Part shown: positions 43,936 through 51,601 of the stretch, piece after piece | How positions within the stretch are numbered: position 1 is the stretch's first letter | Layout: each line of letters opens with the position of its first letter | Assembly: GCA_020438795.1 (NCBI GenBank) | Contig: JAGQTY010000007.1 | Coordinates: 62,767 to 114,367 of the forward strand | Direction: 5' to 3' | Length of the DNA stretch: 51,601 nucleotides | DNA from: Actinomycetota bacterium | GTDB taxonomy: Bacteria; Actinomycetota; Actinomycetes; S36-B12; GCA-2699445 | Notes under the pieces: generated by a model | Seen by the model: the letters and a program-made list of their open reading frames with translations, nothing else | Database searches by the model: none | Told to the model about the DNA's origin: nothing | Translations under genes and position numbers: made by a program

Positions 43936-44583
43936 ATGGACACCGTGTCCGACGAGGCGCTGTTCGTCGCTCTCGAGGTCGTCGGTACGGTCGCATTCGC
44001 GACCTCTGGGGTGATCGCGGCGGCGAGGGCAGGGATGGACTGGCTCGGTGGGCTGGTGCTTGCCGTGGTGGTGGCCATCGGGGGTGGGACCATGCGTGGG
44101 GTGCTGCTCGGCAACCTTCCCATCTTCTGGATGGAGTCCGTCTGGCTGGTGCTGCTGGCCATGGGCACGGCAGTGGTGCTGATCGCATTCCTGCAGTGGC
44201 GACCGGACTCCGATCTCACCAGATGGCTGCCCCTTGTCGTGGCGGATGCCGTAGGGCTCAGCGTCTTTGCCGTCAGCGGGGCCGAGATCGGGCTGATCGC
44301 CGGGATCTCGGGCTTCAACGCCGTGCTGCTCGGGGTGCTGACCGGCGTCGGCGGTGGTGTGCTGCGTGACATCCTCACAGGACAGCGTCCGATGGTGCTC
44401 GTGGGGCAGATCTATGCACTTGCCGCCGCGGCGGGAGCGACTGTCTTCGTGGTGATCGTGGAGCTCGGCTGGCAGAGCCGGTGGATGGTGCTGCTGCCGC
44501 TGGCCGTCACCATCGGTCTGCGACTGCTCGCAGTCGCACGGGACTGGCAACTGCCCCGGGTGGGCAGGCCCCGGCGCGCCTGA
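43936..44583 (+). CDS. UPF0126/TRIC-family membrane channel
   Basis: A 215-residue protein with seven helices and two inverted-repeat halves, each with the glycine signature (AIGGGTMRGVLLG and GVGGGVLRDIL). Bacterial TRIC-type proteins form homotrimeric cation channels with K+ permeation. ATG 43936 follows the DUF2079 stop directly. Convergent with the amidase gene. Confidence 0.9.
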   Translation: MDTVSDEALFVALEVVGTVAFATSGVIAAARAGMDWLGGLVLAVVVAIGGGTMRGVLLGNLPIFWMESVWLVLLAMGTAVVLIAFLQWRPDSDLTRWLPLVVADAVGLSVFAVSGAEIGLIAGISGFNAVLLGVLTGVGGGVLRDILTGQRPMVLVGQIYALAAAAGATVFVVIVELGWQSRWMVLLPLAVTIGLRLLAVARDWQLPRVGRPRRA

Positions 44584-44621
44584 TCCCGACGGCAAATCGC
44601 TGGCCGCCCGTGCGGCGGGGC

Positions 44622-46070
44622 TCAAGCAGCGGGGTCGTGATCCGCCGTCGACAGGGGCCAGGGCGAGAGCGCCTCCCACTCATAGGCGAGTTCGAGCATC
44701 ATCTCCTCAGAACCCACCGGTCCGGTCAACTGGATCCCGATGGGCACACCGGCGCGACCGAAGCCACCGGGCAATGAGATGGCCGGCACCCCGGATACGT
44801 TTGCCAGGGCCGTATGGTTGGCCCAGCGCAGCAGCCGGATCAGCTGATCCCGGAACTCCACCTCCGGGCCCAGATATCCCAATGGTGGCGGCTCATGGCC
44901 GAGCACCGGCGACAGCAGCACATCGTAGTCCCCGAACGGCTGCCCATGCCCGGCGCTATGGCGTTGCAGTCGGCGCATCGATCCGGGCACCTTCGGAAGC
45001 TGAGACACCGCCATCCGCGCCATGCTGCTCACGAGCAGCCCCACCTGTGAACGGTCGAAGCCGGGGCCGTGCACCGCCTTTCCGCCATTCTTGAGCGCCC
45101 AGCACAGGACCGCCCAGTACCGCAGGAAGTCCTTGCCCAGCTGGTCGTCATAGGGATTTGCGATCCGGGTCACGTCGTGCCCCGCACCGGCCAGAGTGGC
45201 GGCTGCCCTCTCGAGGGTGTTCCGGGTCGGCTGGTCGGGCTCCAGGCCACCGAGTGCCATTGTGTAGTAGCCGATCCGCAGGCGACGTGATCCCGGACCC
45301 GCAACCAGGGGCAGGGGCGGTAGCTGCGGGTTGCCTCGCAGCTGGGCCAGTGCGTGATAGGCGTGTGCGGTGTCGCGAACAGTCCTGCTGAGCATCCCCT
45401 GGACCACGACGTTCACCGGCATGTTCTCCGTACCATCGGCTGGGGTGAATCGATCCCGGCTGCTCTTCAGCCCGACCAGGCCCGTGCAGCTCGCCGGGAT
45501 CCGGATCGAGCCGCCACCGTCATTGGCATGAGCCATGGGCAGTGCCCCGCCCGCGACGAGGGCGGCGGAGCCCCCCGAGGAGCCGCCGGCCGTTCGGTCG
45601 GGATTCCAGGGGTTTCGCGTTGCTCCGTACAGCGTCGACTCCGTCGAGGCGGTGATCCCGAATTCCGGCATCGTCGATGTTCCGACCACCACGAACCCCA
45701 GTGCCGCGAGGTCGGCGGCGAATCCGCTCGGGCCCGCGGCTGGCGCGGGCGACGTCGCCCGCGAACCCTGCCGGGTCGGCAGGCCGGGCCAGGCGTCGTT
45801 GTCCTTGATGACGATGGGCACCCCGAAGAAGGGGGCCGCTGGATCGTCGGGCAGGGCGAAGGTGTCGTATGCGTCAGCGGCGATGGCGTTCAGCTGCCGG
45901 TCGGTGGACCGACACCGGCTCACCGCAGCCTCGGCCACCTCCTGGGCCGAGACCTCCCCGTCGCGGATGGCTTGTGCGGTGGCGAGTCCGTCCAGGGCGC
46001 CGAGTTCGCTGGCCAACGTCATAGGAAGCAAGGGTAGTCCTGGGCGGGGCACCAACGATGCTGTTGTCAT
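44622..46070 (-). CDS. Amidase-signature family hydrolase
   Basis: A 482-residue amidase with the Ser-cisSer-Lys triad: Lys89 in VIKDND, cis-Ser164 or 165 in GGSSGGSAALVA, and nucleophile Ser188 in DGGGSIRIPAS. The GatA-like region DRTAGGSSGGSAALVAGG is clear. No GatB or GatC is adjacent, so a free-standing amidase is likely, substrate unknown. ATG 46070 follows GGAGG. A longer in-frame reading upstream has atypical residues. Confidence 0.92.
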   Translation of the reverse strand: MTTASLVPRPGLPLLPMTLASELGALDGLATAQAIRDGEVSAQEVAEAAVSRCRSTDRQLNAIAADAYDTFALPDDPAAPFFGVPIVIKDNDAWPGLPTRQGSRATSPAPAAGPSGFAADLAALGFVVVGTSTMPEFGITASTESTLYGATRNPWNPDRTAGGSSGGSAALVAGGALPMAHANDGGGSIRIPASCTGLVGLKSSRDRFTPADGTENMPVNVVVQGMLSRTVRDTAHAYHALAQLRGNPQLPPLPLVAGPGSRRLRIGYYTMALGGLEPDQPTRNTLERAAATLAGAGHDVTRIANPYDDQLGKDFLRYWAVLCWALKNGGKAVHGPGFDRSQVGLLVSSMARMAVSQLPKVPGSMRRLQRHSAGHGQPFGDYDVLLSPVLGHEPPPLGYLGPEVEFRDQLIRLLRWANHTALANVSGVPAISLPGGFGRAGVPIGIQLTGPVGSEEMMLELAYEWEALSPWPLSTADHDPAA

Positions 46071-46134
46071 CCCGGCGCCTCCAACTCCGGACGCTTTGCC
46101 GGAAATGGGGCGGCCGGCAGTGTCGTTCCGGGTG

Positions 46135-46893
46135 TCAGACACCCCGGAACGCGGGCTTGCGTCGCTCGGCGAAGGCCTGCTGTCCCTCCTGCAGGTCCTG
46201 CGAACCCCAGGCCCGTTCGAAGGCTGCGCGGTAGCTGCCGTCCTCATCGAGGTCCAAGTGCTCCAGCTGGTTCAGGCCGAGCTTGGTTCCCGACAGTGCC
46301 AGCGGGGCCAGGGCGCTGATCTCGGCGGCCAGTGCCCGGGCCGCGACCCTGACATCTGCCCCCTCGTCGGCGGTCAGCTCATTCACGAACCCCAGGTTGT
46401 GGGCCTGGGACGCCGTCATGACCCGTGCGGTCAGCGTCAGCCAGCGGGCGGCCGACTGGCCGGCGAGCAGTGCCAGTCGCTGCAGGGTCCAGTGATCCAC
46501 CATCAGCCCGAGTTTCGCCACCGGGACCGCGAACCGGGCATCAGGGCTGGCCAGTCGCAGGTCGCAGGCCAGGGCGAGCTGCGTGCCGAGGCCCATGCAC
46601 GAACCCGAGATCGCGGCGATCGTCGGCACCGGCAGCTCAGCCAGGGCATCGAGCGTGCCGCGCAGGGTCCGGGTGAACGCCAGGTCCTCGAGTTCCTTGA
46701 GGTCGGCCCCGGCGCAGAAGTGGCCGTCCGCCCCGGTGAGGATCAGCACCCGCACCGAGTCGGGCAGCCCCTCGACAAGTTCGCGCAGCCGCACCACCGC
46801 GTCGTGGTTCAAAGCGTTGCGCCGTTCGGGCCGGTTGATCGTGATCTCGGCGACCGTTCCGTCAACGGTGAGGGAGATGGTTTGCTGCGACAT
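46135..46893 (-). CDS. Enoyl-CoA hydratase/isomerase family protein
   Basis: A 252-residue crotonase-fold protein with ITINRPERRNALN, then HFCAGADLKEL (oxyanion hole) and ISGSCMGLGTQLALACDLRLAS. At the second catalytic Glu position the sequence reads AVPVAKLGLMVDHW, which lacks the usual GLxP-E, so it may be an isomerase or another crotonase-type reaction. It probably acts in fatty-acid metabolism. ATG 46893; it is followed 64 bp later by the amidase on the same strand. Confidence 0.9.
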   Translation of the reverse strand: MSQQTISLTVDGTVAEITINRPERRNALNHDAVVRLRELVEGLPDSVRVLILTGADGHFCAGADLKELEDLAFTRTLRGTLDALAELPVPTIAAISGSCMGLGTQLALACDLRLASPDARFAVPVAKLGLMVDHWTLQRLALLAGQSAARWLTLTARVMTASQAHNLGFVNELTADEGADVRVAARALAAEISALAPLALSGTKLGLNQLEHLDLDEDGSYRAAFERAWGSQDLQEGQQAFAERRKPAFRGV

Positions 46894-47010
46894 GGTCCAT
46901 TCTCTACACACCGTGCACGCCCGGCAGAACGGGGACTCCCGCCGCTGCGATGAGCAGGTCCGCCCGGGGACCGGCGCATCTCTGTGCCTGGGTGCGGCCA
47001 TACTGGAGCT

Positions 47011-47430
47011 GTGACCGATGATCTGAGCGCCCTGGCCGAACTGGCCTCCCAGCAGTATGTCTCACTGAAGACCTTCAAACGCGACGGCTCGTCTGTGGCG
47101 ACGCCCGTCTGGATCACCGCCGACAACGACGCCGTATGCATCATCACGCAGGCTGACAGCGGCAAGGTGAAGCGCATCCGTAACAACGACACCGTCGAGC
47201 TCGCCCCATGCGACATGCGCGGCACCGTGTCAGGGCCCTACCTGCCGGGCCGGGCCGAACTGCTCGACGAGCAGGGGACCAGGCACGTCCAGGATCTGAT
47301 CCGGGAGAAGTACACGGCCATGGCGCTGTTCATGCGTGTCTACCGAGGCATGGACCGCGCTGCGAGGCGGCTCCTGCGTCGTTCCCGGCCCGACACCCAG
47401 ATCGGCATCCGTGTCCGTACCGCTGTCTGA
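47011..47430 (+). CDS. PPOX-class F420-dependent oxidoreductase
   Basis: A 139-residue split-barrel flavin/deazaflavin protein with LKTFKRDGSSVATPVWITAD and KVKRIRNNDTVELAPCD, typical of the actinobacterial PPOX F420-type small oxidoreductases. Cofactor by family is F420; the substrate is unknown. GTG 47011 follows TGGAGCT. It is divergent from the enoyl-CoA hydratase and convergent with the PLP enzyme. Confidence 0.88.
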   Translation: MTDDLSALAELASQQYVSLKTFKRDGSSVATPVWITADNDAVCIITQADSGKVKRIRNNDTVELAPCDMRGTVSGPYLPGRAELLDEQGTRHVQDLIREKYTAMALFMRVYRGMDRAARRLLRRSRPDTQIGIRVRTAV

Positions 47431-47450
47431 CCGGTCCGGCTGCATACGCC

Positions 47451-48404
47451 TCACAGGGCCGCCGGCAGGGAGAACCAGTCCCGATAGCGGGCAGTGAACA
47501 ACGCCGGCAGCCCCCCTGAGTGCAGGAAGACGATCGGGGCGTCCGGCAACTCGCCTGCGCGGGCCCGCTCGATCAGGCCCGCCATCGCTCGTCCGGTGTA
47601 GACCGGATCGAGGACCAGTCCGGTGGTCTTCGCCGTGATCCTGATCGCGTCCGCGACGGCGTCGAAGGGCTGACCATAGGGGATGTGGGAGTACCTGGTG
47701 TCCGGGTGCCAGTCACCCCGTGGCGCAGGCAGTTCCATGGCGGCTGCGCAGCCCGCAATGACATCCGGAATGCGTTCGTCGAGCCCGGGCACCGCCGCCA
47801 CATCGATTCCCAGCACGCGGTCGTGATCGCCCAGCCCGACGATCAGACCGGCGGCCGTGCCCCCGGTGCCGACCGCGCAGGCGACCACTGCGTCCGGCAG
47901 GACGGCAGCGACCTCCTCGGCCGCATGCACGTAGCCTCTGGCTCCGAGGGCATTCGTGCCCCCGAGCGGAATCGCGTAGGGGCTGCGCCCGGCTCCTGCC
48001 AGTGCGGCCGCAGTCTCAGCGAGCGTCTGCTCCCGCTCCGCCGGGCCGGTCCAGACGACCGACACGTCGAACAGGTCGTCGAGGACCAGGTTGCCCTCCG
48101 GCTCATGCTGCGCGCCCAGCGTGGAGAGCACCGCCACACAGTCCAGGCCGACGGTTCGGGCGGCTGCCGCGGTCGCCCGCACATGGTTCGACTGCGCGGC
48201 TCCGGTCGTCACAAGGACATCCGCCCGCTGCTCAAGAGCCTCTGCGACGAGGTACTCCAGCTTGCGGGCCTTGTTGCCGCCAGCGGTCAGTCCCGTAAGG
48301 TCGTCCCGCTTCACCCAGAGCTGGCCCCGCTTCAGCCCGATCGCGGTCGCCAGGCGATCAACGCGTGTGAGGGGGGTGTTCATGGCAGCGAAATCAAGCT
48401 TCAC
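47451..48404 (-). CDS. D-cysteine desulfhydrase / ACC deaminase-like PLP enzyme
   Basis: A fold-type II PLP enzyme of about 317 residues. The cofactor Lys is in GGNKARKLEYLV, with VTTGAAQSNHVRATAAAA, GTGGTAAGLIVGL and a late LHSGGLPALF. Family members are D-cysteine desulfhydrases or ACC deaminases; the two cannot be told apart here. GTG 48404 gives the N-terminus MKLDFAAMNTPLTR; ATG 48383 is an alternative. Single gene, divergent from rpiA. Confidence 0.88.
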   Translation of the reverse strand: MKLDFAAMNTPLTRVDRLATAIGLKRGQLWVKRDDLTGLTAGGNKARKLEYLVAEALEQRADVLVTTGAAQSNHVRATAAAARTVGLDCVAVLSTLGAQHEPEGNLVLDDLFDVSVVWTGPAEREQTLAETAAALAGAGRSPYAIPLGGTNALGARGYVHAAEEVAAVLPDAVVACAVGTGGTAAGLIVGLGDHDRVLGIDVAAVPGLDERIPDVIAGCAAAMELPAPRGDWHPDTRYSHIPYGQPFDAVADAIRITAKTTGLVLDPVYTGRAMAGLIERARAGELPDAPIVFLHSGGLPALFTARYRDWFSLPAAL

Positions 48405-48558
48405 AGCATCATTCTGCCCCGATGACCCGGCTGTTCTGCGCGAAGGCGTTGCCAGCAGGTGGCCGCGGCATCGGTTGCGTCCTGGCGCAATCAAGTGACT
48501 GTGTGCCCCACCCCGGCGGGCTTTCCGATAGTGTCCTGCCCAGACCCCGGGAGGACCG

Positions 48559-49257
48559 ATGGACGCGCAGGACCGGATGAAGCAGGAGGTCGGCCGGGTG
48601 TCGGCCGCCATGATCGAGTCCGGGATGGTGGTGGGACTCGGCTCCGGGTCCACGGCCGCCTACATGGTCGAGGAGCTCGGCCGGCGGTTCCAGGCGGGCG
48701 AGGTCACCGACATCGTCGGAGTGCCGACCTCCTTCCAGTCGCAGGTGCTGGCCGACAAGTACGGGATCCCGCTGTCGTCACTCAACGAGGTGGATCATAT
48801 CGATCTCGGCATCGACGGCGCGGACGAGGTGGACCCGGACAAGAACCTCACCAAGGGCGGCGGCGCCTGTCAGACCAGGGAGAAGCTGGTGGACTCGCGC
48901 TGTGACCAGCTGATCATCATCGTCGACGACGGCAAGCTCGTCGATCATCTCGGCCAGCACATGCCGCTGCCGGTCGAAGTGGTCCCCGAAGCCTATGTGC
49001 AGGTCATGGAGCAGTTGAAGGGTCTTGGCGCCAGACCGGAGCTGAGGATGGCCGTCCGCAAGGCCGGTCCTGTGGTCACCGATCAGGGCTTCCTGATCAT
49101 CGACGCCAGTTTCGGCCGGATCGACGATCCCGCCAAGCTGGAGCAGACCATCAACAACATCCCAGGCGTGCTCGAGAACGGGCTCTTCGTGGACATGGTG
49201 GATCAGGTGATCGTGGGGCACGTGAACGGCGACGACGTCAGTGTGACAAAGATGTGA
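48559..49257 (+). CDS. rpiA: Ribose-5-phosphate isomerase A
   Basis: A 232-residue cytosolic enzyme that interconverts ribose-5-phosphate and ribulose-5-phosphate in the pentose phosphate pathway. It has [16 protein letters not shown] as the phosphate-binding loop, [19 protein letters not shown] with the active-site Asp and Lys residues, and a normal length. ATG 48559 is preceded by GGGAGGAC. Single-gene unit between the PLP enzyme and the LRV protein. Confidence 0.96.
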   Translation: MDAQDRMKQEVGRVSAAMIESGMVVGLGSGSTAAYMVEELGRRFQAGEVTDIVGVPTSFQSQVLADKYGIPLSSLNEVDHIDLGIDGADEVDPDKNLTKGGGACQTREKLVDSRCDQLIIIVDDGKLVDHLGQHMPLPVEVVPEAYVQVMEQLKGLGARPELRMAVRKAGPVVTDQGFLIIDASFGRIDDPAKLEQTINNIPGVLENGLFVDMVDQVIVGHVNGDDVSVTKM

Positions 49258-49453
49258 CATTCACCCGCACGGCCCTGTTGCCCAGGCGGGGTGGGACATA
49301 GGCTGGCTGACAGCCGGGGACGACTCACAGCGAGCGAAGTGGGATTTCTTCAGATAGACCCACAGGTTCGCCTCCCTGCTACCGATATATCCATCAACGG
49401 AGTGGGTGCAGCGCGCGCTGCTGCCTGCCCGTCAACTGATCCCGGAGGGACAG

Positions 49454-49774
49454 GTGGCCGATTCGATGCGGAGTATGACACCCGCCGCCATCACGCAGCG
49501 GGCCAGGGAGGCGACCGAGGCATCAGCCGAGTCGCTGGCTCAGTACGCGGTTGATCCAGCCCTGCCGGTACGAATGGTCGTGGCGCAGCGGACCGACATA
49601 CCCGAGCAGGTGTGCAGGCGGCTGGCTCAGGACCCGGCGCCGGAGGTGCGGGCCTCCGTGCTGGTCGCTGGAGCGCCGCTGCCGGTGCTCAGGGAACTGA
49701 CCTTCGACCACCATCCGGGGGTGGCCAATGTGGCGCGCCACATGTATGCGAGCACACTTGCCCCCGATCGATGA
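49454..49774 (+). CDS. Small LRV/HEAT-like repeat protein
   Basis: A 106-residue helical repeat protein. Two to three units of about 24 residues recur, of the kind SLAQYAVDPALPVRMVVAQRTDIP, LAQDPAPEVRASVLVAG and LTFDHHPGVANVARHMY, matching the leucine-rich-repeat-variant type. It is too short for a full solenoid and likely binds a protein. GTG 49454 is chosen because GGAGG lies 7 nt upstream. The upstream gap (49258-49453) shows only a weak hairpin at 49301-49315. Confidence 0.65.
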   Translation: MADSMRSMTPAAITQRAREATEASAESLAQYAVDPALPVRMVVAQRTDIPEQVCRRLAQDPAPEVRASVLVAGAPLPVLRELTFDHHPGVANVARHMYASTLAPDR

Positions 49775-49904
49775 CCGCATGTGAGATCTCTCATAGCCCG
49801 AGCGGAAGTGACATTTCAGTCTGCTCACGGTGCTTCTCCACTCCCCTCGGGGATGGGACACTGAGTGCGACGGTTCTGTCATTGTCCGTGTTCCTCGGGG
49901 GTGT

Positions 49905-51601
49905 GTGTTGCCAGGGTCAGCTGAGCTCGAGCTCATCAGATCCATGCCGTTCGGGCTGCTCGTCTGGCGCGTGCCGGGCGAAGATGCCGCGGACAGTGTC
50001 CTGGAGATGGCAAATGAACAGGCGAGCCGGATCACGGATTTCGACTTCTCAAAGTATGTCGAACAGTCCATCGCCACCATTCCAAGCATCATGGAGCCGG
50101 GCCTCGACGGCGTGTCACCCGCCGACAGGGTGCTCCTGGCCGGTCGGGACAACCAGGCCAGCCGGTCCGAAGCCTCGTACAACCATCCCGACGGGGGTCA
50201 GGTCCACGTCATCTCCCATCACGTGCCCGCCGGACACGGCCGGGCCGCCACCTTCTTCGTAACCTCAACCACGCTGGGTCATCTCTCAGCGCTCACCCAA
50301 CTCTCCGAAGAGATCGGGCGCGCCAGGGGTGATCAGCAGGAGGTCCTCCGCGGCGTTGCTGAGCGGCTGCGCAGGGATGTGGCCGACGTCTGCGCCATCG
50401 GTCTTCTCGACGACGCCCGCACCGGGGTCACGCTCGGGGGCCTCGCCTGCTCAGACGCCCAGGTCGAGAGCGACCTGTTGCGCTGGTTCAGCGCCGACGA
50501 GCACAAGGCCGTGGCGGGGACCGTCGCGGAGCAGGTCGTCGCGACGGGTAACGCAGGCTTCTACCCCACCGTCAGCCGAGAGGAGTGGGCGGAGTTCCTT
50601 CGCCCGGAGTACCTGGGGTTGCCGGTGCAGGGGGCGCACGGCCTGATCTGTGTCCCGCTGAGGTGGCGCGACGAGGTCGTCGGCGTGATCTGGCTGACCC
50701 GGACGGTGAACCAGGAGGCCTTCACCTCCGACGACTACATCTACGTCCAGATGGTGGCCGACCGGGTCGCCTCGATGGTCAGCGCCGACCACACCATGGG
50801 GGAACTGGAGGTCCAGGCGGCCATGTTGCGCACCATGGCCGAAGGGGTCTGGATGCTGCGCGCGGACGACGGCGAGGTCGTCTGGGGCAATGACGCGATG
50901 GGAAAGCTGCTCGGCGTCGATCCGCTGCTCCTGTCCGGCAGCAGCGTGCTCGATCACCTCGGAAAGCTCTGGGCCGATCCCCATCTGGTCCTGGCCGGCA
51001 TCCAGCGGGCGCTGGACCGGTCCGGTGCCTGGCACGGTGAACTGCCCCTACGGACTCGGGCCGGTCGCGAGCTCATCTGCGAGGTCGCCTGCTCCCAGTG
51101 GCAGCACCCCCGGCACGGCCGGGTCTGGATCGTCTCGCACGCCGACGTGACCGAGCGGCGTAACGCCGAGCGGCAGCTCGCCGACTTCTTCGACATGTCC
51201 ACCGATCTGCTGGCCATCCTGGACCGCTCGGGCCGTTTCATCCGGTGGGCGGAGCGGGCCTGGACACGCATTCTGGGCTGGACCGCGGCGGATCTCAGTG
51301 CCCGGCGCGTGCACGACTTCGCGGAGCCGGATGACATCGCGTCCATCGAGGAGCTCGGCGACCGGCTGAAGGCCGAGGGTGAGTTGCAGGAGTTCGAGCT
51401 TCGCTGCCGGACCAAAGACGGCCGGCTGCGCTGGATCCAGTGGTCGGCCCGCTACCAGAGGGATGAGATTCACCTGGTGGGCCGCGACGTCACGGACCTG
51501 AAGCGGTTTAACGAGCGGCTGCTCTCCCTGGCCCGGACCGACGGCCTGACCGGACTGGTCAACCGTGGCGAGTTCGGCGATGCCCTTGACCGGGCCATTG
51601 A
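49905..51601 (+). CDS. PAS-GAF-PAS-PAS diguanylate cyclase, truncated by window edge
   Basis: About 565 codons are visible and the frame is open at the right edge. Domains in order: an N-terminal PAS-like region (about 1-115), GAF (about 130-290, DVCAIGLLDDARTG), PAS (about 300-410, WGNDAMGKLLGVDP), PAS (about 420-530, LLAILDRSGRFIRW with a PAC-like end at RCRTKDGRLRWIQW), then the start of a GGDEF domain (LARTDGLTGLVNRGEF). It would make c-di-GMP under sensory control; the GGDEF active site lies beyond the window, so activity cannot be judged. There is no membrane segment. GTG 49905 follows GGGGG. A TGAGA-TC-TCTCA palindrome lies in the upstream gap near 49787. Confidence 0.88.
   Translation, partial: MLPGSAELELIRSMPFGLLVWRVPGEDAADSVLEMANEQASRITDFDFSKYVEQSIATIPSIMEPGLDGVSPADRVLLAGRDNQASRSEASYNHPDGGQVHVISHHVPAGHGRAATFFVTSTTLGHLSALTQLSEEIGRARGDQQEVLRGVAERLRRDVADVCAIGLLDDARTGVTLGGLACSDAQVESDLLRWFSADEHKAVAGTVAEQVVATGNAGFYPTVSREEWAEFLRPEYLGLPVQGAHGLICVPLRWRDEVVGVIWLTRTVNQEAFTSDDYIYVQMVADRVASMVSADHTMGELEVQAAMLRTMAEGVWMLRADDGEVVWGNDAMGKLLGVDPLLLSGSSVLDHLGKLWADPHLVLAGIQRALDRSGAWHGELPLRTRAGRELICEVACSQWQHPRHGRVWIVSHADVTERRNAERQLADFFDMSTDLLAILDRSGRFIRWAERAWTRILGWTAADLSARRVHDFAEPDDIASIEELGDRLKAEGELQEFELRCRTKDGRLRWIQWSARYQRDEIHLVGRDVTDLKRFNERLLSLARTDGLTGLVNRGEFGDALDRAI

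Overview
The window is a high-GC chromosomal segment that reads as an actinobacterium (Actinomycetota). The supporting features are a type I multidomain fatty acid synthase of the mycobacterial AT-ER order, two small F420-type oxidoreductase families, a resuscitation-promoting-factor-like muralytic enzyme, a mycothiol-type DsbA relative, DUF3054 and DUF2079 membrane proteins, frequent GTG starts and many lipoproteins with Ser/Thr/Pro-rich spacers. The genus cannot be told from the sequence alone. No prophage, plasmid functions, intact transposase or CRISPR array was seen.

Layout: (1) 1-2283, minus, the N-terminal 761 codons of FAS-I, running off the left edge. (2) 2590-5219, a P1B-5 metal ATPase with a C-terminal hemerythrin domain and a half-size UPF0016 transporter. 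(3) 5252-8043, a Dyp peroxidase divergent from an overlapping XRE/PAS regulator pair. (4) 8256-11279, a lipoprotein with a duplicated CHRD-like module and a glycine-rich secreted protein. (5) 11614-14161, tRNA-Lys(UUU), a 22-bp tandem repeat, and a two-gene unit of a single-pass membrane protein and an ECF sigma factor fused to its own zinc-finger anti-sigma and membrane segment. (6) 14215-19373, small membrane proteins, lipoproteins, an Rpf-like protein with a structured leader and a strong terminator, a papain-like lipoprotein and a DsbA-like protein. (7) 19578-25180, a five-gene oligopeptide/dipeptide ABC importer operon. (8) 25201-27655, a DrrAB-type exporter with its own TetR regulator and a palindromic operator on the promoter. 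(9) 27645-28877, DUF3054 and two DUF202 proteins. (10) 29086-31840, a secreted protein and a second, paralogous membrane-tethered ECF sigma fusion. (11) 31834-49257, mostly housekeeping and accessory metabolism: GPP34, atypical SDR, F420 enzymes, an MTAN-like nucleosidase, a LCAT-like lipoprotein, a HAD/YyaL/PfkB operon, DUF2079 and UPF0126 membrane proteins, an amidase, an enoyl-CoA hydratase, a D-cysteine desulfhydrase-like enzyme and RpiA. (12) 49454-51601, an LRV-repeat protein and a PAS/GAF/PAS/PAS/GGDEF signalling protein running off the right edge.

The most unusual theme is envelope-linked regulation. Two one-piece proteins (12692-14161 and 30152-31840) carry sigma domains 2 and 4, a zinc-binding anti-sigma motif, a transmembrane helix and a long extracytoplasmic Pro/Ser/Thr tail. 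Each sits about 60 bp downstream of a gene for a membrane or secreted protein. Several other surface proteins in the window have the same kind of tail. I infer a cell-surface sensing role in which sigma is released from the membrane, but nothing in the sequence proves it.
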